Below are positions 18,644-28,627 of a stretch of 64,000 nt of DNA, piece after piece. The position numbers and the translations under genes are program-made. The notes beneath the pieces are model-generated. The model saw only the letters and a list, made by a program, of their open reading frames with translations. It was not told the origin of the DNA and made no database searches. Source of the stretch: Bacteroides sp. (GTDB lineage Bacteria; Bacteroidota; Bacteroidia; Bacteroidales; Muribaculaceae). Position 1 is the first letter of the stretch. Every line of letters starts with the position of its first letter. Where the stretch lies: NCBI GenBank assembly GCA_014802265.1, contig JAAVCP010000028.1, positions 124,001 through 188,000 of the forward strand, in the 5' to 3' direction.

Positions 18644-21055
18644 TTATTTCACAATAACTTTATTAGTCTTTACCGAGCCGTCAGAATAAGTGGTTCTGAC
18701 GATGTTAACGCCCTTCTGCATCTGCTGCAGACGCATACCGCTAAGGTCGAATATCTGAGTTGAAACTACATCACCATTATTGGTTACCTTATCTACACCG
18801 GAATCATCAGCATAGATGCCGAAGTAAGAGATCATCATTATATCTTCTTCAGTGATCTCGCCGTTGCCATTCTTGATATATTCGAATTTCACGAAGCCAT
18901 CGCCGGAACCCAACTCAAGCGCGGGTGCAAATCCCTGAGACAGCTCTGAAAATAGTATTGAGCCAGCATTACCATCATATTCATTTGTGTACACACTATA
19001 GTATCCGTACAAAGGATTATATATTGTAACGATGCCATAATCTATTGCATACGGATCCTCAGGATTATATTCACCACCATAGACTTCGCCATCCCATTCC
19101 AAAGTGGCAGTTACGCCTTCGGGTATAGAGAAATTAATCTGGAACCATGAATCAGTTGTTTCGTTGTCTGCTTCACCGGTATTGGCATTATAAGCAAATC
19201 CATCTTCAACATCAAACGGACATTCGTCACTTGTCTCAAACGAAGTTATGTATTCAAGACCTTCAACCACTATCTTAGAGAAGTCAGCCATCTTACGTAC
19301 CAATACGCTCACCTCAGCCTCCACTGTGCCAGCACTGGTTACGATTTCAACCTTGGTAGTAAATGTACCGGGAAGAAGTGTCTCAAACTTGATGCCAACA
19401 GGAAGAGTCTCGAACAGAGATACTGAGCCTGAAGGAATCGTAGCAGAGAAATGTTCTGTGTCACTTAAGGATACTGAAGAAATTGACAGAGGATTAGTAC
19501 CCAAGTTACGGACAACAAGACTATTCATTACCTCTACGCCGGTATCTGTCTTTATAAGCTGATTGCCTAAGTTAAGATTGGGATTATCAACAGTAACTGC
19601 ATTTGCCTCAGCATGTGTTGATGCGAGAGCAAGGTCATAGAGATACATGAAATGCTCGGCGGCACCTAAAGTGGAATAACTGTCACACTGGAACCTAATG
19701 GAGTGCTTGCCGGGTCCGAACTGTATTGAATTGGAAATATCGGCACTTTCCAGGAGAGACAAAGCAGGTGTGTCAGAACCATCTATGAAATAACCTACAG
19801 CTGAGGAGTAGGGCTGTGTAATAACACACTCTCCTTTCCATGAAAGAGTAGCAAGGTCTTCATCAGCAACTTCAAATTCAACTGTGAATTGAGATGAGCC
19901 TCTCACCATATCATCAATGCCAGACTTAGCCACGATAGTACCGTCATTAAGAGTAGCGAGCTCAAACGGGAAATCAATTGTGGTCTGGAACTTGAAATCA
20001 CCCTCCTTGACAATCTTGGCATAGTCAGGCATCAAGATAGCAGTGCCTTCATAAGTGACATTGATGGGTTCGGGATCAGTCGTATCACCCTCATATTCCA
20101 CTACAATATCCGCACTGAAATTACCTGCTTCTACAGGAGAGAAAGCGATATTGATATCCTGACTGGAAAGCGGACTTATTGTACCAATTTCAGTAGGAGC
20201 TGAGAACACATCGCCATCTGATTCCACATTCACGAAATAAGCTACCTCTGTATCGCTGACATTGACAACAGTGAATGCCTCTTCTTGGGTCATAGTGGCA
20301 TACTGAGTACCTACATTCATCTTCTCTGTAAAAGTTATAAGTTTTGGCTCACTCTGAGGCAACGTAGCATAGAATCGACGATAAATTTCTCCGAAGCCAT
20401 ACATATCACCCTGTTGAGTACAGTTCATGACACCAAAACTTGTCTCAGTTTCTAATGCCTCGAAATCGCCGATCACATTGAAAACAAGTTCGTCTACGGT
20501 ATCAATCTCTCCATACTCAGACACTGTTCCAGCAATCAACAATTCTTGATAATAGCCGCTGTAAGTGGAGCCAACTATAGTGCCTTTCTCAAATTCCGGG
20601 ATAGTAGAAATTGTAACAGTTCCTGCTTCCTTATCATATATGCCTTCGACATCGAAATCCTCACAAGGTGACCACTCAGTTGACATAGCTACAAAATTAA
20701 ATAACCCATTAATCGTAACCTTGTCACCATCTACTCTTATAGTCATAGGATAAGATGTGATTTCTCCTCCGTCGTAGACAAACTCGTATCCTTTCTTGTA
20801 GCTTTGCGCTACTGCAAAAAACTCATCATTTTCTTCAGCTGCCTTAAAAGGTGTATTACGTTTAGCGGAGAAAAAAGTATTTGAATTGGCTTCACTTTTT
20901 TCAGTCATTACCTGGGGGCACAACGGATTCTCAATGCGAATATCCTGGCTAATGACCCAAGGATTGGAAACAGGTGACACAGCTATATTTTCTGCCACCG
21001 CTGATGTCAACGACAGGCATCCTGCAATGCCTAAAAGAAGAATCGGTTTTCTCAT
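18644..21055 (-). CDS. Large secreted protein with repeated beta-domains and C-terminal sorting tail
   Basis: 803 residues. Signal peptide (about 1-22, ending SAVAEN). The N-terminal domain (about 78-240) and the following PDYAKI...FPFELATL...GTIVAKS block align by eye with the 1056-residue protein at 12605, as do two intervening ASH/immunoglobulin-like modules. A second PDY/DFSKI-type block lies near 600. The tail is FDLSGMRLQQMQKGVNIVRTTYSDGS...VIVK, a type IX-like sorting signal. It lacks the choice-of-anchor J domain of its paralogue. Upstream lies a TPR/AraC regulator on the same strand, 212 bases away. Probably surface-exposed; substrate unknown. Confidence 0.85.
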   Translation of the reverse strand: MRKPILLLGIAGCLSLTSAVAENIAVSPVSNPWVISQDIRIENPLCPQVMTEKSEANSNTFFSAKRNTPFKAAEENDEFFAVAQSYKKGYEFVYDGGEITSYPMTIRVDGDKVTINGLFNFVAMSTEWSPCEDFDVEGIYDKEAGTVTISTIPEFEKGTIVGSTYSGYYQELLIAGTVSEYGEIDTVDELVFNVIGDFEALETETSFGVMNCTQQGDMYGFGEIYRRFYATLPQSEPKLITFTEKMNVGTQYATMTQEEAFTVVNVSDTEVAYFVNVESDGDVFSAPTEIGTISPLSSQDINIAFSPVEAGNFSADIVVEYEGDTTDPEPINVTYEGTAILMPDYAKIVKEGDFKFQTTIDFPFELATLNDGTIVAKSGIDDMVRGSSQFTVEFEVADEDLATLSWKGECVITQPYSSAVGYFIDGSDTPALSLLESADISNSIQFGPGKHSIRFQCDSYSTLGAAEHFMYLYDLALASTHAEANAVTVDNPNLNLGNQLIKTDTGVEVMNSLVVRNLGTNPLSISSVSLSDTEHFSATIPSGSVSLFETLPVGIKFETLLPGTFTTKVEIVTSAGTVEAEVSVLVRKMADFSKIVVEGLEYITSFETSDECPFDVEDGFAYNANTGEADNETTDSWFQINFSIPEGVTATLEWDGEVYGGEYNPEDPYAIDYGIVTIYNPLYGYYSVYTNEYDGNAGSILFSELSQGFAPALELGSGDGFVKFEYIKNGNGEITEEDIMMISYFGIYADDSGVDKVTNNGDVVSTQIFDLSGMRLQQMQKGVNIVRTTYSDGSVKTNKVIVK

Positions 21056-21267
21056 AAAATTTAAATTTAAGTTTAGTTAGTGGAATAGCCCTGACACATT
21101 ATCTGAAGCATTCCGAATGCAAAGTAAAAGATATTTAATGACGTTTGCAAAATAAAATTTTATAAGTATAACAAATTGTCATATTTATAACTAAACTCCA
21201 TAAATTCTTTATATATTTGACAATTGTCAAATATATAAAAATCCATATTTAACTTATAACCAAGATT

Positions 21268-23115
21268 TTAAGAATTTACTCCCTCCTCGGAGAGATGTTT
21301 CATTGACTTACGGTAATTAGATGGGGTTATGCCCGTTTCAGCCTGAAAACATTTATAAAAAGTTGCAATCGTACCAAATCCAAGATCAATAGATAACTGC
21401 TTAAGAGGATAATCAAGCTTTGTCTTATCTGACAAAATTCTCATGGCTTCCTTAATTCTCCACGAGTTTATCCACTGTGTATAATTACGTCCTGTGTGTT
21501 GCTGAATCGCCTGTGCCAGATATGTACGATTGGTGCCAAGACGCTCCACCAATTGTTCACGTGTGAAAGTTGAGTCGGCATACAGTCGTTCCTCCCTCAT
21601 TATGCGACAAGCCTCCCGAAAAATATTCTCATTTTTCTCTGACAGATTCGAAGACTCTTTGCCGGAGTCCGAACCGAAGGCTATAGAAGAGTCGGATATT
21701 TCATTTTCAATCTTGACAGCTGCTTCTGAAACCTCCTCAACAGTCGGTGTCAGTTTAGACAATCTGTCTTCAGCCTTCATCAAACGCTGATTCTTAATCA
21801 CTATGCTGTCATAGAGTTTTTGTATTCTCTTATAATTCCTTATCAGTACAAATATCAATATAGCCAAAACCAACATTGACACAGCCATAATGATTATCAC
21901 TCGTTTCAGATATTTGATGCTTAACTGAGTAGTAGCTACTGTCATTTCCTTGTCAGCATTCTCCAGCATAATGTCTCGCTGCATTTGCATCTGCTGCTGT
22001 GCAATCTGATTAATACTGTCGGAACTCTCCTTTGCTTTCTGCATATAGTCAAAAGCCATAGTAGTGTTTTCCCGCGCATTACACACATTTGCTAACAACG
22101 TATATATTTCCGGCATATGTATTCGTGATGAAGATGAATTAGAGGCATCTATTGCAAGACGCAAAGCATCTTCTGCCAATGCATAGTTACATTGGGCATA
22201 TTCCACTTTTGCCAACTGAAGATAAGCAGACGGAAGTTCCGTTACTAAATTATCAGTAAGATACTTTATGGCAAGCAAAGCAAAATTCTTGGCTTCAGTA
22301 TAGTTTTTTGAATCTAAATAAAGTTCCGAACGCAACTTATATAATTGCCCTAAAAGTTTTGTATCATCTTTCTCACACAACTCCAAAGCCATATCATAAT
22401 ATTTAAGCGACTCATCATTATTACCCTGCAAATGATATAGTATTGCAAGTTGCACCGCACTGTTATTACGTATTTCAGGCATATCATTTTTTATTCCACC
22501 CTCATAACCTTGAAGAGCATAAATCAACCCACCCGGATCTTTTCTGTTAATTGCCAGTTCCGCCAAATTAACATTAAGAACTATTTCCTGTCGTTTATTT
22601 TTACTTTTCTTTGCCAGCTCCTGACTTTTTAAGAAATAATACTGTGCCAAATATGGATTTACATTAACACTCGCTTCATACACCCCCAGGCAATTATATA
22701 AAGCGCAAATGACAGGTTCATCTTGATTTCGTTCAGCAAGAGACAATGCGCGTTTGAAATAGGGTAATGACTTTTGACCATCGTTACGAACAAGATATAC
22801 TTGCCCTAAGTATAAATTCCCATAATATTCAGCAATTTCACTGTGAGCCTTCTTACCCAAATCCAATAATTCATAAGCCGGTTTTTCTATTTCAATGTAA
22901 TTAAACTGTTTGGAAAGTTTTGAACATTCTTTTATAAGTTCTTTAATCCTTTTGGCATATGCCTCTGAACCTCCTGCTGCGTGGAGATCCATGGCAGAAT
23001 ATAAGCTCGCTACCAATATAAACAAAAGAAGGGATATATAGTGTGAGAATTGACGCATGATATAGGTTGTCATAAAATTTCCACAAAAATACATAATTTT
23101 TTTGATTATCCACAT
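21268..23115 (-). CDS. TPR-containing membrane regulator with C-terminal AraC-type HTH
   Basis: 615 residues as the longest frame; methionine 20 (at 23058) starts a better signal anchor (MRQFSHYISLLLFILVASLYS) and may be the true start. TPR repeats fill about 85-365, followed by a Gln/Met-rich coiled coil, a membrane helix (404-426), a linker and an AraC-type HTH (about 510-605, ending TGITPSNYRK). The gene is AT-rich relative to its neighbours. It lies immediately upstream of the 803-residue secreted protein on the same strand and is its most likely regulator; this is inference. Confidence 0.87.
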   Translation of the reverse strand: MWIIKKIMYFCGNFMTTYIMRQFSHYISLLLFILVASLYSAMDLHAAGGSEAYAKRIKELIKECSKLSKQFNYIEIEKPAYELLDLGKKAHSEIAEYYGNLYLGQVYLVRNDGQKSLPYFKRALSLAERNQDEPVICALYNCLGVYEASVNVNPYLAQYYFLKSQELAKKSKNKRQEIVLNVNLAELAINRKDPGGLIYALQGYEGGIKNDMPEIRNNSAVQLAILYHLQGNNDESLKYYDMALELCEKDDTKLLGQLYKLRSELYLDSKNYTEAKNFALLAIKYLTDNLVTELPSAYLQLAKVEYAQCNYALAEDALRLAIDASNSSSSRIHMPEIYTLLANVCNARENTTMAFDYMQKAKESSDSINQIAQQQMQMQRDIMLENADKEMTVATTQLSIKYLKRVIIIMAVSMLVLAILIFVLIRNYKRIQKLYDSIVIKNQRLMKAEDRLSKLTPTVEEVSEAAVKIENEISDSSIAFGSDSGKESSNLSEKNENIFREACRIMREERLYADSTFTREQLVERLGTNRTYLAQAIQQHTGRNYTQWINSWRIKEAMRILSDKTKLDYPLKQLSIDLGFGTIATFYKCFQAETGITPSNYRKSMKHLSEEGVNS

Positions 23116-23287
23116 ACCAGCTTACCGTGTTTTTCTAAAATAATATTCTTCCAAAGACGTGATAGATATAAGTGATAAATCCATAATAAAAGGATAGAAA
23201 ATTTAGAAGGTGATATAGCGATTAGTTCTAAAGGGCGTAGGAAAGCAGTCTTAAAAGAAATAATCCAAGATTTTAAATGAATATAAA

Positions 23288-23330
23288 AGGGATGGTGTAT
23301 CAAAATCCAAGATTTTGATACACCATCCCT
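23288..23330 (-). terminator. Terminator of the PCMD/outer-membrane barrel operon
   Basis: Twenty-base perfect arms (23288-23307 and 23311-23330) with a CAA loop; on the minus strand the stem is followed by TTTTATAT. It lies 18 bases after the stop of the barrel gene. Confidence 0.85.
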
Positions 23331-23347
23331 ATTGATTAAAATCAATC

Positions 23348-24127
23348 TCAGAAGACATAGCTGAAGCCGAGATTGAGATAAATTGGGTAAAGATCGAAAG
23401 AGATGGTCTTGAAAGAGGAGTTGAAGATGTCATTACAACCCCATTCAAGATTAGCATTGACGGCAAGCTGCTTGTAGACCAACACTGATACGCCCAACTG
23501 CATACCCCACTGGAATTTCCTTAACTGATCACCGAAATCATAGGAAGCCCTTGAATCTGCATCAAAACTTATTTTATTGCCTGTGGGGTCACCTTCACGC
23601 AAATAGCCATCGTAGACATAGCCGTCAAAATCATTGCTGAAAGCATACGACAGGTACGGACCGGCATTAAGCGTCACCCGCTTACTGAGCTTGTAAAAAG
23701 CCGTGAGAGGCACCACAAGTTGCTGAGAATGATACTTTGTCTGTACCTTTCCCGTCCAACGACCTTTAAGTGTCTTGCCGTTGTCAATAATCTCCATGCC
23801 ATAATTCTTTACTGTCGCAAGGGTCTTCATACCCTTTGTCTCAAATCTGATACCGAGTCCGGCACCCCATTTCTCTTCCGGTCCAAACCATTTTCTCACA
23901 GTGGCACCAATCTGAAGATTCAGTTCCGGATTATATGAATTAATCTTGCGAATCTCTGCAGGCAGTGGAATTGGAGAAGCACCTCCGATATTAGTACCGG
24001 CATTCACCTCATACTCCAGACTTCTGAAAAAGTCTTTTACTCCATTACCGTTTTCTTCAGCCAACATTTCCTGCACACCAAATGAAAGAAGCGTCAGCAC
24101 TGCCAATATTATCTTTTTCATTGTCAT
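23348..24127 (-). CDS. Outer-membrane beta-barrel protein (OMP_b-brl_2-like)
   Basis: 259 residues with signal peptide (MTMKKIILAVLTLLSFGVQE). The mature chain alternates hydrophobic and polar residues in strands (LGIRFETKG, LVVPLTAFYKLSKRVTLNAGPYLSYAFS, QWGMQLGVSVLVYKQLAVNANLEWG) and ends in an aromatic residue, LNLGFSYVF, the usual C-terminal signature of outer-membrane barrels. The pattern fits the PorT/OMP_b-brl_2 eight-strand class. It follows a PCMD lipoprotein gene by 15 bases and is cotranscribed with it. Confidence 0.8.
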   Translation of the reverse strand: MTMKKIILAVLTLLSFGVQEMLAEENGNGVKDFFRSLEYEVNAGTNIGGASPIPLPAEIRKINSYNPELNLQIGATVRKWFGPEEKWGAGLGIRFETKGMKTLATVKNYGMEIIDNGKTLKGRWTGKVQTKYHSQQLVVPLTAFYKLSKRVTLNAGPYLSYAFSNDFDGYVYDGYLREGDPTGNKISFDADSRASYDFGDQLRKFQWGMQLGVSVLVYKQLAVNANLEWGCNDIFNSSFKTISFDLYPIYLNLGFSYVF

Positions 24128-24142
24128 TACTTTCTGGTTAAA

Positions 24143-25276
24143 TTACTCAGAGTCTGCCATACATGTTATCGAAACCTCATCTACCTTAAGCGTGCTCCCT
24201 AAAGCACCGCAAAAACGGTCGCCCTCCTTACTTGATCCCATCACTACGGCAATGCTATATTTACCCTCTTTAAGTTTATCATGATCTATTGTCTTACCCT
24301 GACGCAACACAAAAGGAACAGAAAACTCTACCCATTCCTCTGAAGCATGTGGATCGGGGATTTCAGCAGTTGAGATAATGTAAGGATTATCAGCAGCCAA
24401 TACATTGGTGCCGTCAAGCCATTCCTGACCGGGAACAGTCTCAAACAAAACTGCATAAAGACTGAATGTATCGGTCATGCCGGGCACAGGTACAAGGTTG
24501 CCGTCAGCATCGGGTTCACAGTAGGTCTCACCGGGAGTATATTTGTAGTAACCGCTAAACATCGAGGGGATATTATTAAACGGGGCACCGAAATGAGTTG
24601 CCTCCAATGGACGGGTGATTGCCTCTGTCATGTCAAAAGTACCGATGAAAAGGTTGCCGGATGCAATGGGTTTACCAAGCTTCTGACCGTAATTGCCGGT
24701 AGAACGGGTCACAAGTACAGCACAATACCCGTTAATCCCGTCCTCTCCCTGATACGTAGGGAAAGTATTTGGAGTAGATGCCTGGAAAGTAAGGGCATAA
24801 GCCTTGTTAGCACTCGCCCACTCCATCGTCTCGTTGCCCGAGGGACCGACCTCATAAAACACATCGTAGGAACAAGCCCCGCCGAGAGCAGTGACAACAC
24901 GCACATTCTCAAAACTATAATTCAGATTTATGGTATTATTTTTCTCTACCGCCACCACATATTCCTTGCTCCATTCCCCGTCTTGTGATGTCACGGTGTA
25001 AGTCTGTGGAAGAAGGAAATTACGCACCGTGCCGCTCGCCGGCTCTATAGTGGCGCCCGGAGTCAGTTCAAATTCGGGTGCAAGTGCCATAAGCGACACA
25101 TCATTTTTAACAATCAGAGTTACCTTGTTATTCTCAATCAAGGGTTGACGATTAAGCACGTCACCGGGAAGGGATACAGACAAAATGTCACACTCCGCAT
25201 TCAACGGTTCTTGCCTTATGCACGACATAGTCACTACAGTCATAAAAATGACAATTGCCAGTTGTGAAATTTTCAT
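24143..25276 (-). CDS. PCMD domain lipoprotein
   Basis: 377 residues. Signal with lipobox at VVTMSC (Cys19). An N-terminal module (about 28-110) with VSLPGDVLNRQPLIENNKV and a YTVTSQDGEWSKEYVV strand pair resembles the DUF5018-like immunoglobulin module that often precedes PCMD. The remainder matches the PCMD (putative carbohydrate metabolism) domain: SFENVRV, EWASANKAYAL, GKPIASGNLFIGTFD, then FGAPFNNIPSMFSGYYKYTPG. PCMD proteins are surface lipoproteins of Bacteroidetes that may bind glycans; no enzyme motif is visible. It is the first gene of a two-gene operon with an outer-membrane barrel. Confidence 0.82.
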   Translation of the reverse strand: MKISQLAIVIFMTVVTMSCIRQEPLNAECDILSVSLPGDVLNRQPLIENNKVTLIVKNDVSLMALAPEFELTPGATIEPASGTVRNFLLPQTYTVTSQDGEWSKEYVVAVEKNNTINLNYSFENVRVVTALGGACSYDVFYEVGPSGNETMEWASANKAYALTFQASTPNTFPTYQGEDGINGYCAVLVTRSTGNYGQKLGKPIASGNLFIGTFDMTEAITRPLEATHFGAPFNNIPSMFSGYYKYTPGETYCEPDADGNLVPVPGMTDTFSLYAVLFETVPGQEWLDGTNVLAADNPYIISTAEIPDPHASEEWVEFSVPFVLRQGKTIDHDKLKEGKYSIAVVMGSSKEGDRFCGALGSTLKVDEVSITCMADSE

Positions 25277-25460
25277 TGTCCTTAATAATATAGTATAGTT
25301 TTAGTTAGTCTCTGTTATCTATAACAATTCATTATATAAATTTAACACTCCATAAGTAAATAACGTGCAAAAATACGAATATTTGACCAATAAATTTATT
25401 AAAAAATAACCTCTATATTAAAATTTGTCCTCATTTTACCAATTTATATATAAATTTAAT

Positions 25461-25468
25461 TAACTTTG
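25461..25468 (+). promoter_or_regulatory. -7 box for the 420-residue lipoprotein
   Basis: TAACTTTG matches TAnnTTTG, 52 bases before the start codon. No TTTG at the expected distance upstream. Confidence 0.4.
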
Positions 25469-25519
25469 TACGGTAATATCTAATTTGTCATTTTATTTCA
25501 ACCTAATAATAGAAACCTA

Positions 25520-26782
25520 ATGAAATTTAAACTTATTCATGCACTCGCAATGGCGAGTCTCATGACAACATTCTCCTCATGCAGCAATGATGACCCGATA
25601 GCTCCCGGCAGCTCTCTGGAAGAAAAGACTTATACTGGCACCGACGGGTTGTCAATAAGCCTCAATGGAACCTCTCTCATCGGGAAAGTAGCCACCTTCA
25701 CTCCGGCAACCGACGGCACAGCTACCGTGACTCTGGCAGGAGAACCCATTGAGATGGATGCAATCATGGGTATGATTACAAAAGCTGAACACGAACAGCC
25801 AACTCTTGCATTACCCACTGCCGGTGTGCTTCCCGGTTCTTCACAGCTCATAATCCCGGTGGAACTAAAAGGAGATGCCGACAACTGCACTTTTGACGGT
25901 AAAGGTGAAACCGACTATTGCACCTATTTCTATTCCGGGGCTGCCACTGCCGAGACTTTTGAGTTTAATCTCACAGATGTAAAGCTCAAAAACACCTCAC
26001 TTGCAGGTACCTGGACTTTACCGGAGTTATATGAGATTAACCCTGACTGGGGCACAGAAGAAGCCAACATATATAATGTGGCAAGAGTGGTGTGGCAATC
26101 AGAGAATGGCATCGAGGTTATGCCCGGATGGCCAATGCCTGTAGAAAGTATTTTAGGCATGACGCTTGCCATACCAATGATTGGTGAAGGAGACAATCTG
26201 ATCTCCCCTATTGAGATGTTGACAGTAGTGCTGAAAAGCGTGACTTTCTCCGAAGATGGAAATGTGACAGCAGAATATCTCGATTCTAAAGATATGAGCA
26301 AGGGTGTAATCAAGTCTCCTGCCGGGCTTGCACAGTATGTAATCACTTCCGAAGGCAATCTCCGCCTTTTCCTAAACCCCGCAGCTATAATAGCCAATAC
26401 TGTAACTGCAACCAAATCCTGTGCCACACGCGCAGCCGACATTTCCATGATCGTTGAAAGCCTCATGCAACAACTTATCCCGATGCTGTCACAGGGCGTC
26501 CCAGTAAGTTATGGGAAAGCACTCACCGATTCTGAAGGCAACCTTAATGAAGATCCCGACATAATGAGCTTCTTCCTTGGCACGGAAACACTGCTTCCTC
26601 TTCTTAAGGCTGTGTCACCACTTCTCGCCGATGAAGATTTCGTAAACAGTATTGTAGAGGAAGCAAGGAAAGATCCCAATATGGGCTATATGGCAGACAT
26701 GCTTCCGGGTATCCTCCAATCTCTCCCTGAAGTGATCAACACCACTTCCAAAATCGAAATAGGCATCAATCTTAAAAAGTAA
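25520..26782 (+). CDS. Bacteroidales lipoprotein, DUF4925-like
   Basis: 420 residues. Lipoprotein signal with the cysteine in MTTFSSCSNDD (Cys21). The first half is beta-rich (YTGTDGLSISLNGTSLIGKVATF, TVTLAGEPIEM), the second half has helices and a hydrophobic stretch (ILGMTLAIPMI). The layout resembles Bacteroides lipoproteins of the DUF4925 type, recalled from general similarity only. It stands alone with its own promoter box and terminator between the PCMD operon and a TPR/AraC regulator. No catalytic motif is visible; function unknown. Confidence 0.7.
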   Translation: MKFKLIHALAMASLMTTFSSCSNDDPIAPGSSLEEKTYTGTDGLSISLNGTSLIGKVATFTPATDGTATVTLAGEPIEMDAIMGMITKAEHEQPTLALPTAGVLPGSSQLIIPVELKGDADNCTFDGKGETDYCTYFYSGAATAETFEFNLTDVKLKNTSLAGTWTLPELYEINPDWGTEEANIYNVARVVWQSENGIEVMPGWPMPVESILGMTLAIPMIGEGDNLISPIEMLTVVLKSVTFSEDGNVTAEYLDSKDMSKGVIKSPAGLAQYVITSEGNLRLFLNPAAIIANTVTATKSCATRAADISMIVESLMQQLIPMLSQGVPVSYGKALTDSEGNLNEDPDIMSFFLGTETLLPLLKAVSPLLADEDFVNSIVEEARKDPNMGYMADMLPGILQSLPEVINTTSKIEIGINLKK

Positions 26783-26809
26783 CCCACTGTAATAGTAGAA
26801 CCCCTAATA

Positions 26810-26858
26810 ATTGCTAATTCCTGAATTTAGTATCAATTTGGGAATTAGCAATCTTTTT
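26810..26858 (+). terminator. Terminator of the 420-residue lipoprotein gene
   Basis: ATTGCTAATTCC (26810-26821) pairs with GGAATTAGCAAT (26841-26852) around a 19-base loop and is followed by CTTTTTATT. Confidence 0.8.
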
Positions 26859-26913
26859 ATTAATTTTAACCCCTGAAATTGTAAAGCCAACTACTACTCA
26901 TTCTCCTGACATT

Positions 26914-28524
26914 ATGAAATGGATCTACTTATTATTATGGGTTGTTTTTCAATCAGCATTTACGGCACATGGTGAGAAGACAGGGCATATTGATTCCCTG
27001 TATGCGGAAACGGCAAACTTAGATGCCAGCCGGCTTTTGGTCATGGCAGACAGTGCATACGTGGCTAAAGACAACAGCCGTGCCCTATCACTGTATCTTG
27101 CTATCTGCAAACGTGATGAGGATAAGGCTGTGGCAGATTCTGTAAGATTGAAGGCTTTTATTGGAGCCGGAGACGTGCTCATGCGCAAATGCCACTATCC
27201 GGGAGCACTTGACTATTACGTCAGCGGACTTATGCTTTGCGAAACAGATACAGCCATGCAACGCCAATATGCAGGTGAGTTTTATAAAAATATAGGTAAC
27301 GTATACTCTTCCCTCAATGATTACGAACAGGGAATATATTATTATAAACTTGCCCTTGACCAAAGCAGACCTATGCAGGAAGGGCTGCGCGTAAGAATTC
27401 TGTTCAATCTGGCAGGGTTCAGCACTTATGTAGGGAATGCCTCTGAAGCAAGGCATTATCTTGATTTGGCACAGACAACCGGTTATAAACCCAATGCAGT
27501 GACACGCTTTCTTAATCTCTTTTTAGAAGGATTGGTGCTGGGTAGTGAAGGACACGACCGGGAAGCAATTACAAATTTGCGTAAGGCAGAGCAATTTGCA
27601 AAGACTCATGACATAAGCGCACGATATCTTTGTTCGGCTCAACAACATTTATACGACATATATGCCAAACAAGGCAGAACCGACTCGCTATTCTATTATC
27701 TTAAGGCGTGTGAAGAAAGTGCAGAAAACAATGGCATATTGAGCATGTTTCCCAATATGCTGTCAGACATGGCAGACTACTATTATAAGAATGGCAATCC
27801 AGGATTAGGCAAGGAATACCGCTTCCGGTATCTCGACCTTCGTGATTCACTTAGTAACGAGAGAGAGTTTGATGCCATAAAACAAGTGCAGTTTCAGTAT
27901 GAAGCACGTAAAGCTGCCAATAAGATAGAAACATTACACAAAGAAAAAGAAGCAAACGAGAATCTTATCCGCAAGCAACGCAGATTACTTTTAGGTGTAG
28001 TTATCGGGTTACTTGTCGTAGGTGGTTTCCTTTGGATAATCGCCTGGCAGAACCGTAACCTTAAGCGTAGCTATAAAAGCTTGTATGAAATCAACCGTGA
28101 TCTGGCAAAAAAAGAAGATGAGAGGAAATACAGCTCAAGCAATCTTAAAGAGGAACACAGAAGTGAACTCGCAGAGAAAATTGAAAAATTGATGGATACA
28201 GCCATGATTTATTGCGAGCCAGATTTCTCTTTAGACATGCTTGCCGAGCACGTGGAATCAAACACCAAATACGTTTCACAGACCATCAATGCTGCATTTG
28301 GGAAAAACTTCAGTAGCTACGTAAATGACTACCGAGTGCGCCTTGCCGCAGAAAGATTATCAGACAAGGAATTTTCCAACTATACAGTGACAGCCATAGG
28401 GGAAAGCGTGGGATTTAAGTCGCAATCTTCCTTTACAAGTGTGTTCAGGAAAGCTACCGGTCTGAGTCCATCAATATTCCGAAAAATGTCAATAGTTGAT
28501 AAAAACAGGGAACAAGAGATATAA
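26914..28524 (+). CDS. TPR-containing membrane regulator with C-terminal AraC-type HTH
   Basis: 536 residues. Signal peptide or anchor (about 1-20), TPR repeats (about 50-300), a lysine-rich coiled coil (about 320-355), a membrane helix (358-377), a second coiled coil and an AraC-type HTH (about 436-525, FSSYVNDYRVRLAAERLS and TGLSPSIFRK). It is 103 bases upstream of the GEVED-domain secreted protein, which has its own strong promoter in the gap, a likely target. The pairing is positional inference. Confidence 0.87.
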   Translation: MKWIYLLLWVVFQSAFTAHGEKTGHIDSLYAETANLDASRLLVMADSAYVAKDNSRALSLYLAICKRDEDKAVADSVRLKAFIGAGDVLMRKCHYPGALDYYVSGLMLCETDTAMQRQYAGEFYKNIGNVYSSLNDYEQGIYYYKLALDQSRPMQEGLRVRILFNLAGFSTYVGNASEARHYLDLAQTTGYKPNAVTRFLNLFLEGLVLGSEGHDREAITNLRKAEQFAKTHDISARYLCSAQQHLYDIYAKQGRTDSLFYYLKACEESAENNGILSMFPNMLSDMADYYYKNGNPGLGKEYRFRYLDLRDSLSNEREFDAIKQVQFQYEARKAANKIETLHKEKEANENLIRKQRRLLLGVVIGLLVVGGFLWIIAWQNRNLKRSYKSLYEINRDLAKKEDERKYSSSNLKEEHRSELAEKIEKLMDTAMIYCEPDFSLDMLAEHVESNTKYVSQTINAAFGKNFSSYVNDYRVRLAAERLSDKEFSNYTVTAIGESVGFKSQSSFTSVFRKATGLSPSIFRKMSIVDKNREQEI

Positions 28525-28558
28525 AATAGTGCAGATTCATGAATCTGGCGATAGTTAA

Positions 28559-28590
28559 TTTGCATATTCTGTAACATAAAGATAATTTTG
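28559..28590 (+). promoter_or_regulatory. Promoter of the GEVED-domain secreted protein
   Basis: TTTG at 28559-28562, a 20-base spacer and TAATTTTG at 28583-28590 form a canonical Bacteroidetes promoter. An inverted repeat AGATTCATGAATCT just upstream (28533-28546) could be a regulator site. Confidence 0.7.
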
Positions 28591-28627
28591 CAACAAAATC
28601 AAAAATGTTTATCCTAACTGACAATCT

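Noticed and set aside
23106-23345. 79-residue minus-strand frame
   Set aside because: Covers the terminator hairpin at 23288-23330 and overlaps the next gene; no similarity.
25930-26466. 178-residue minus-strand frame
   Set aside because: Antisense to the 420-residue lipoprotein, which has signal, promoter box and terminator.
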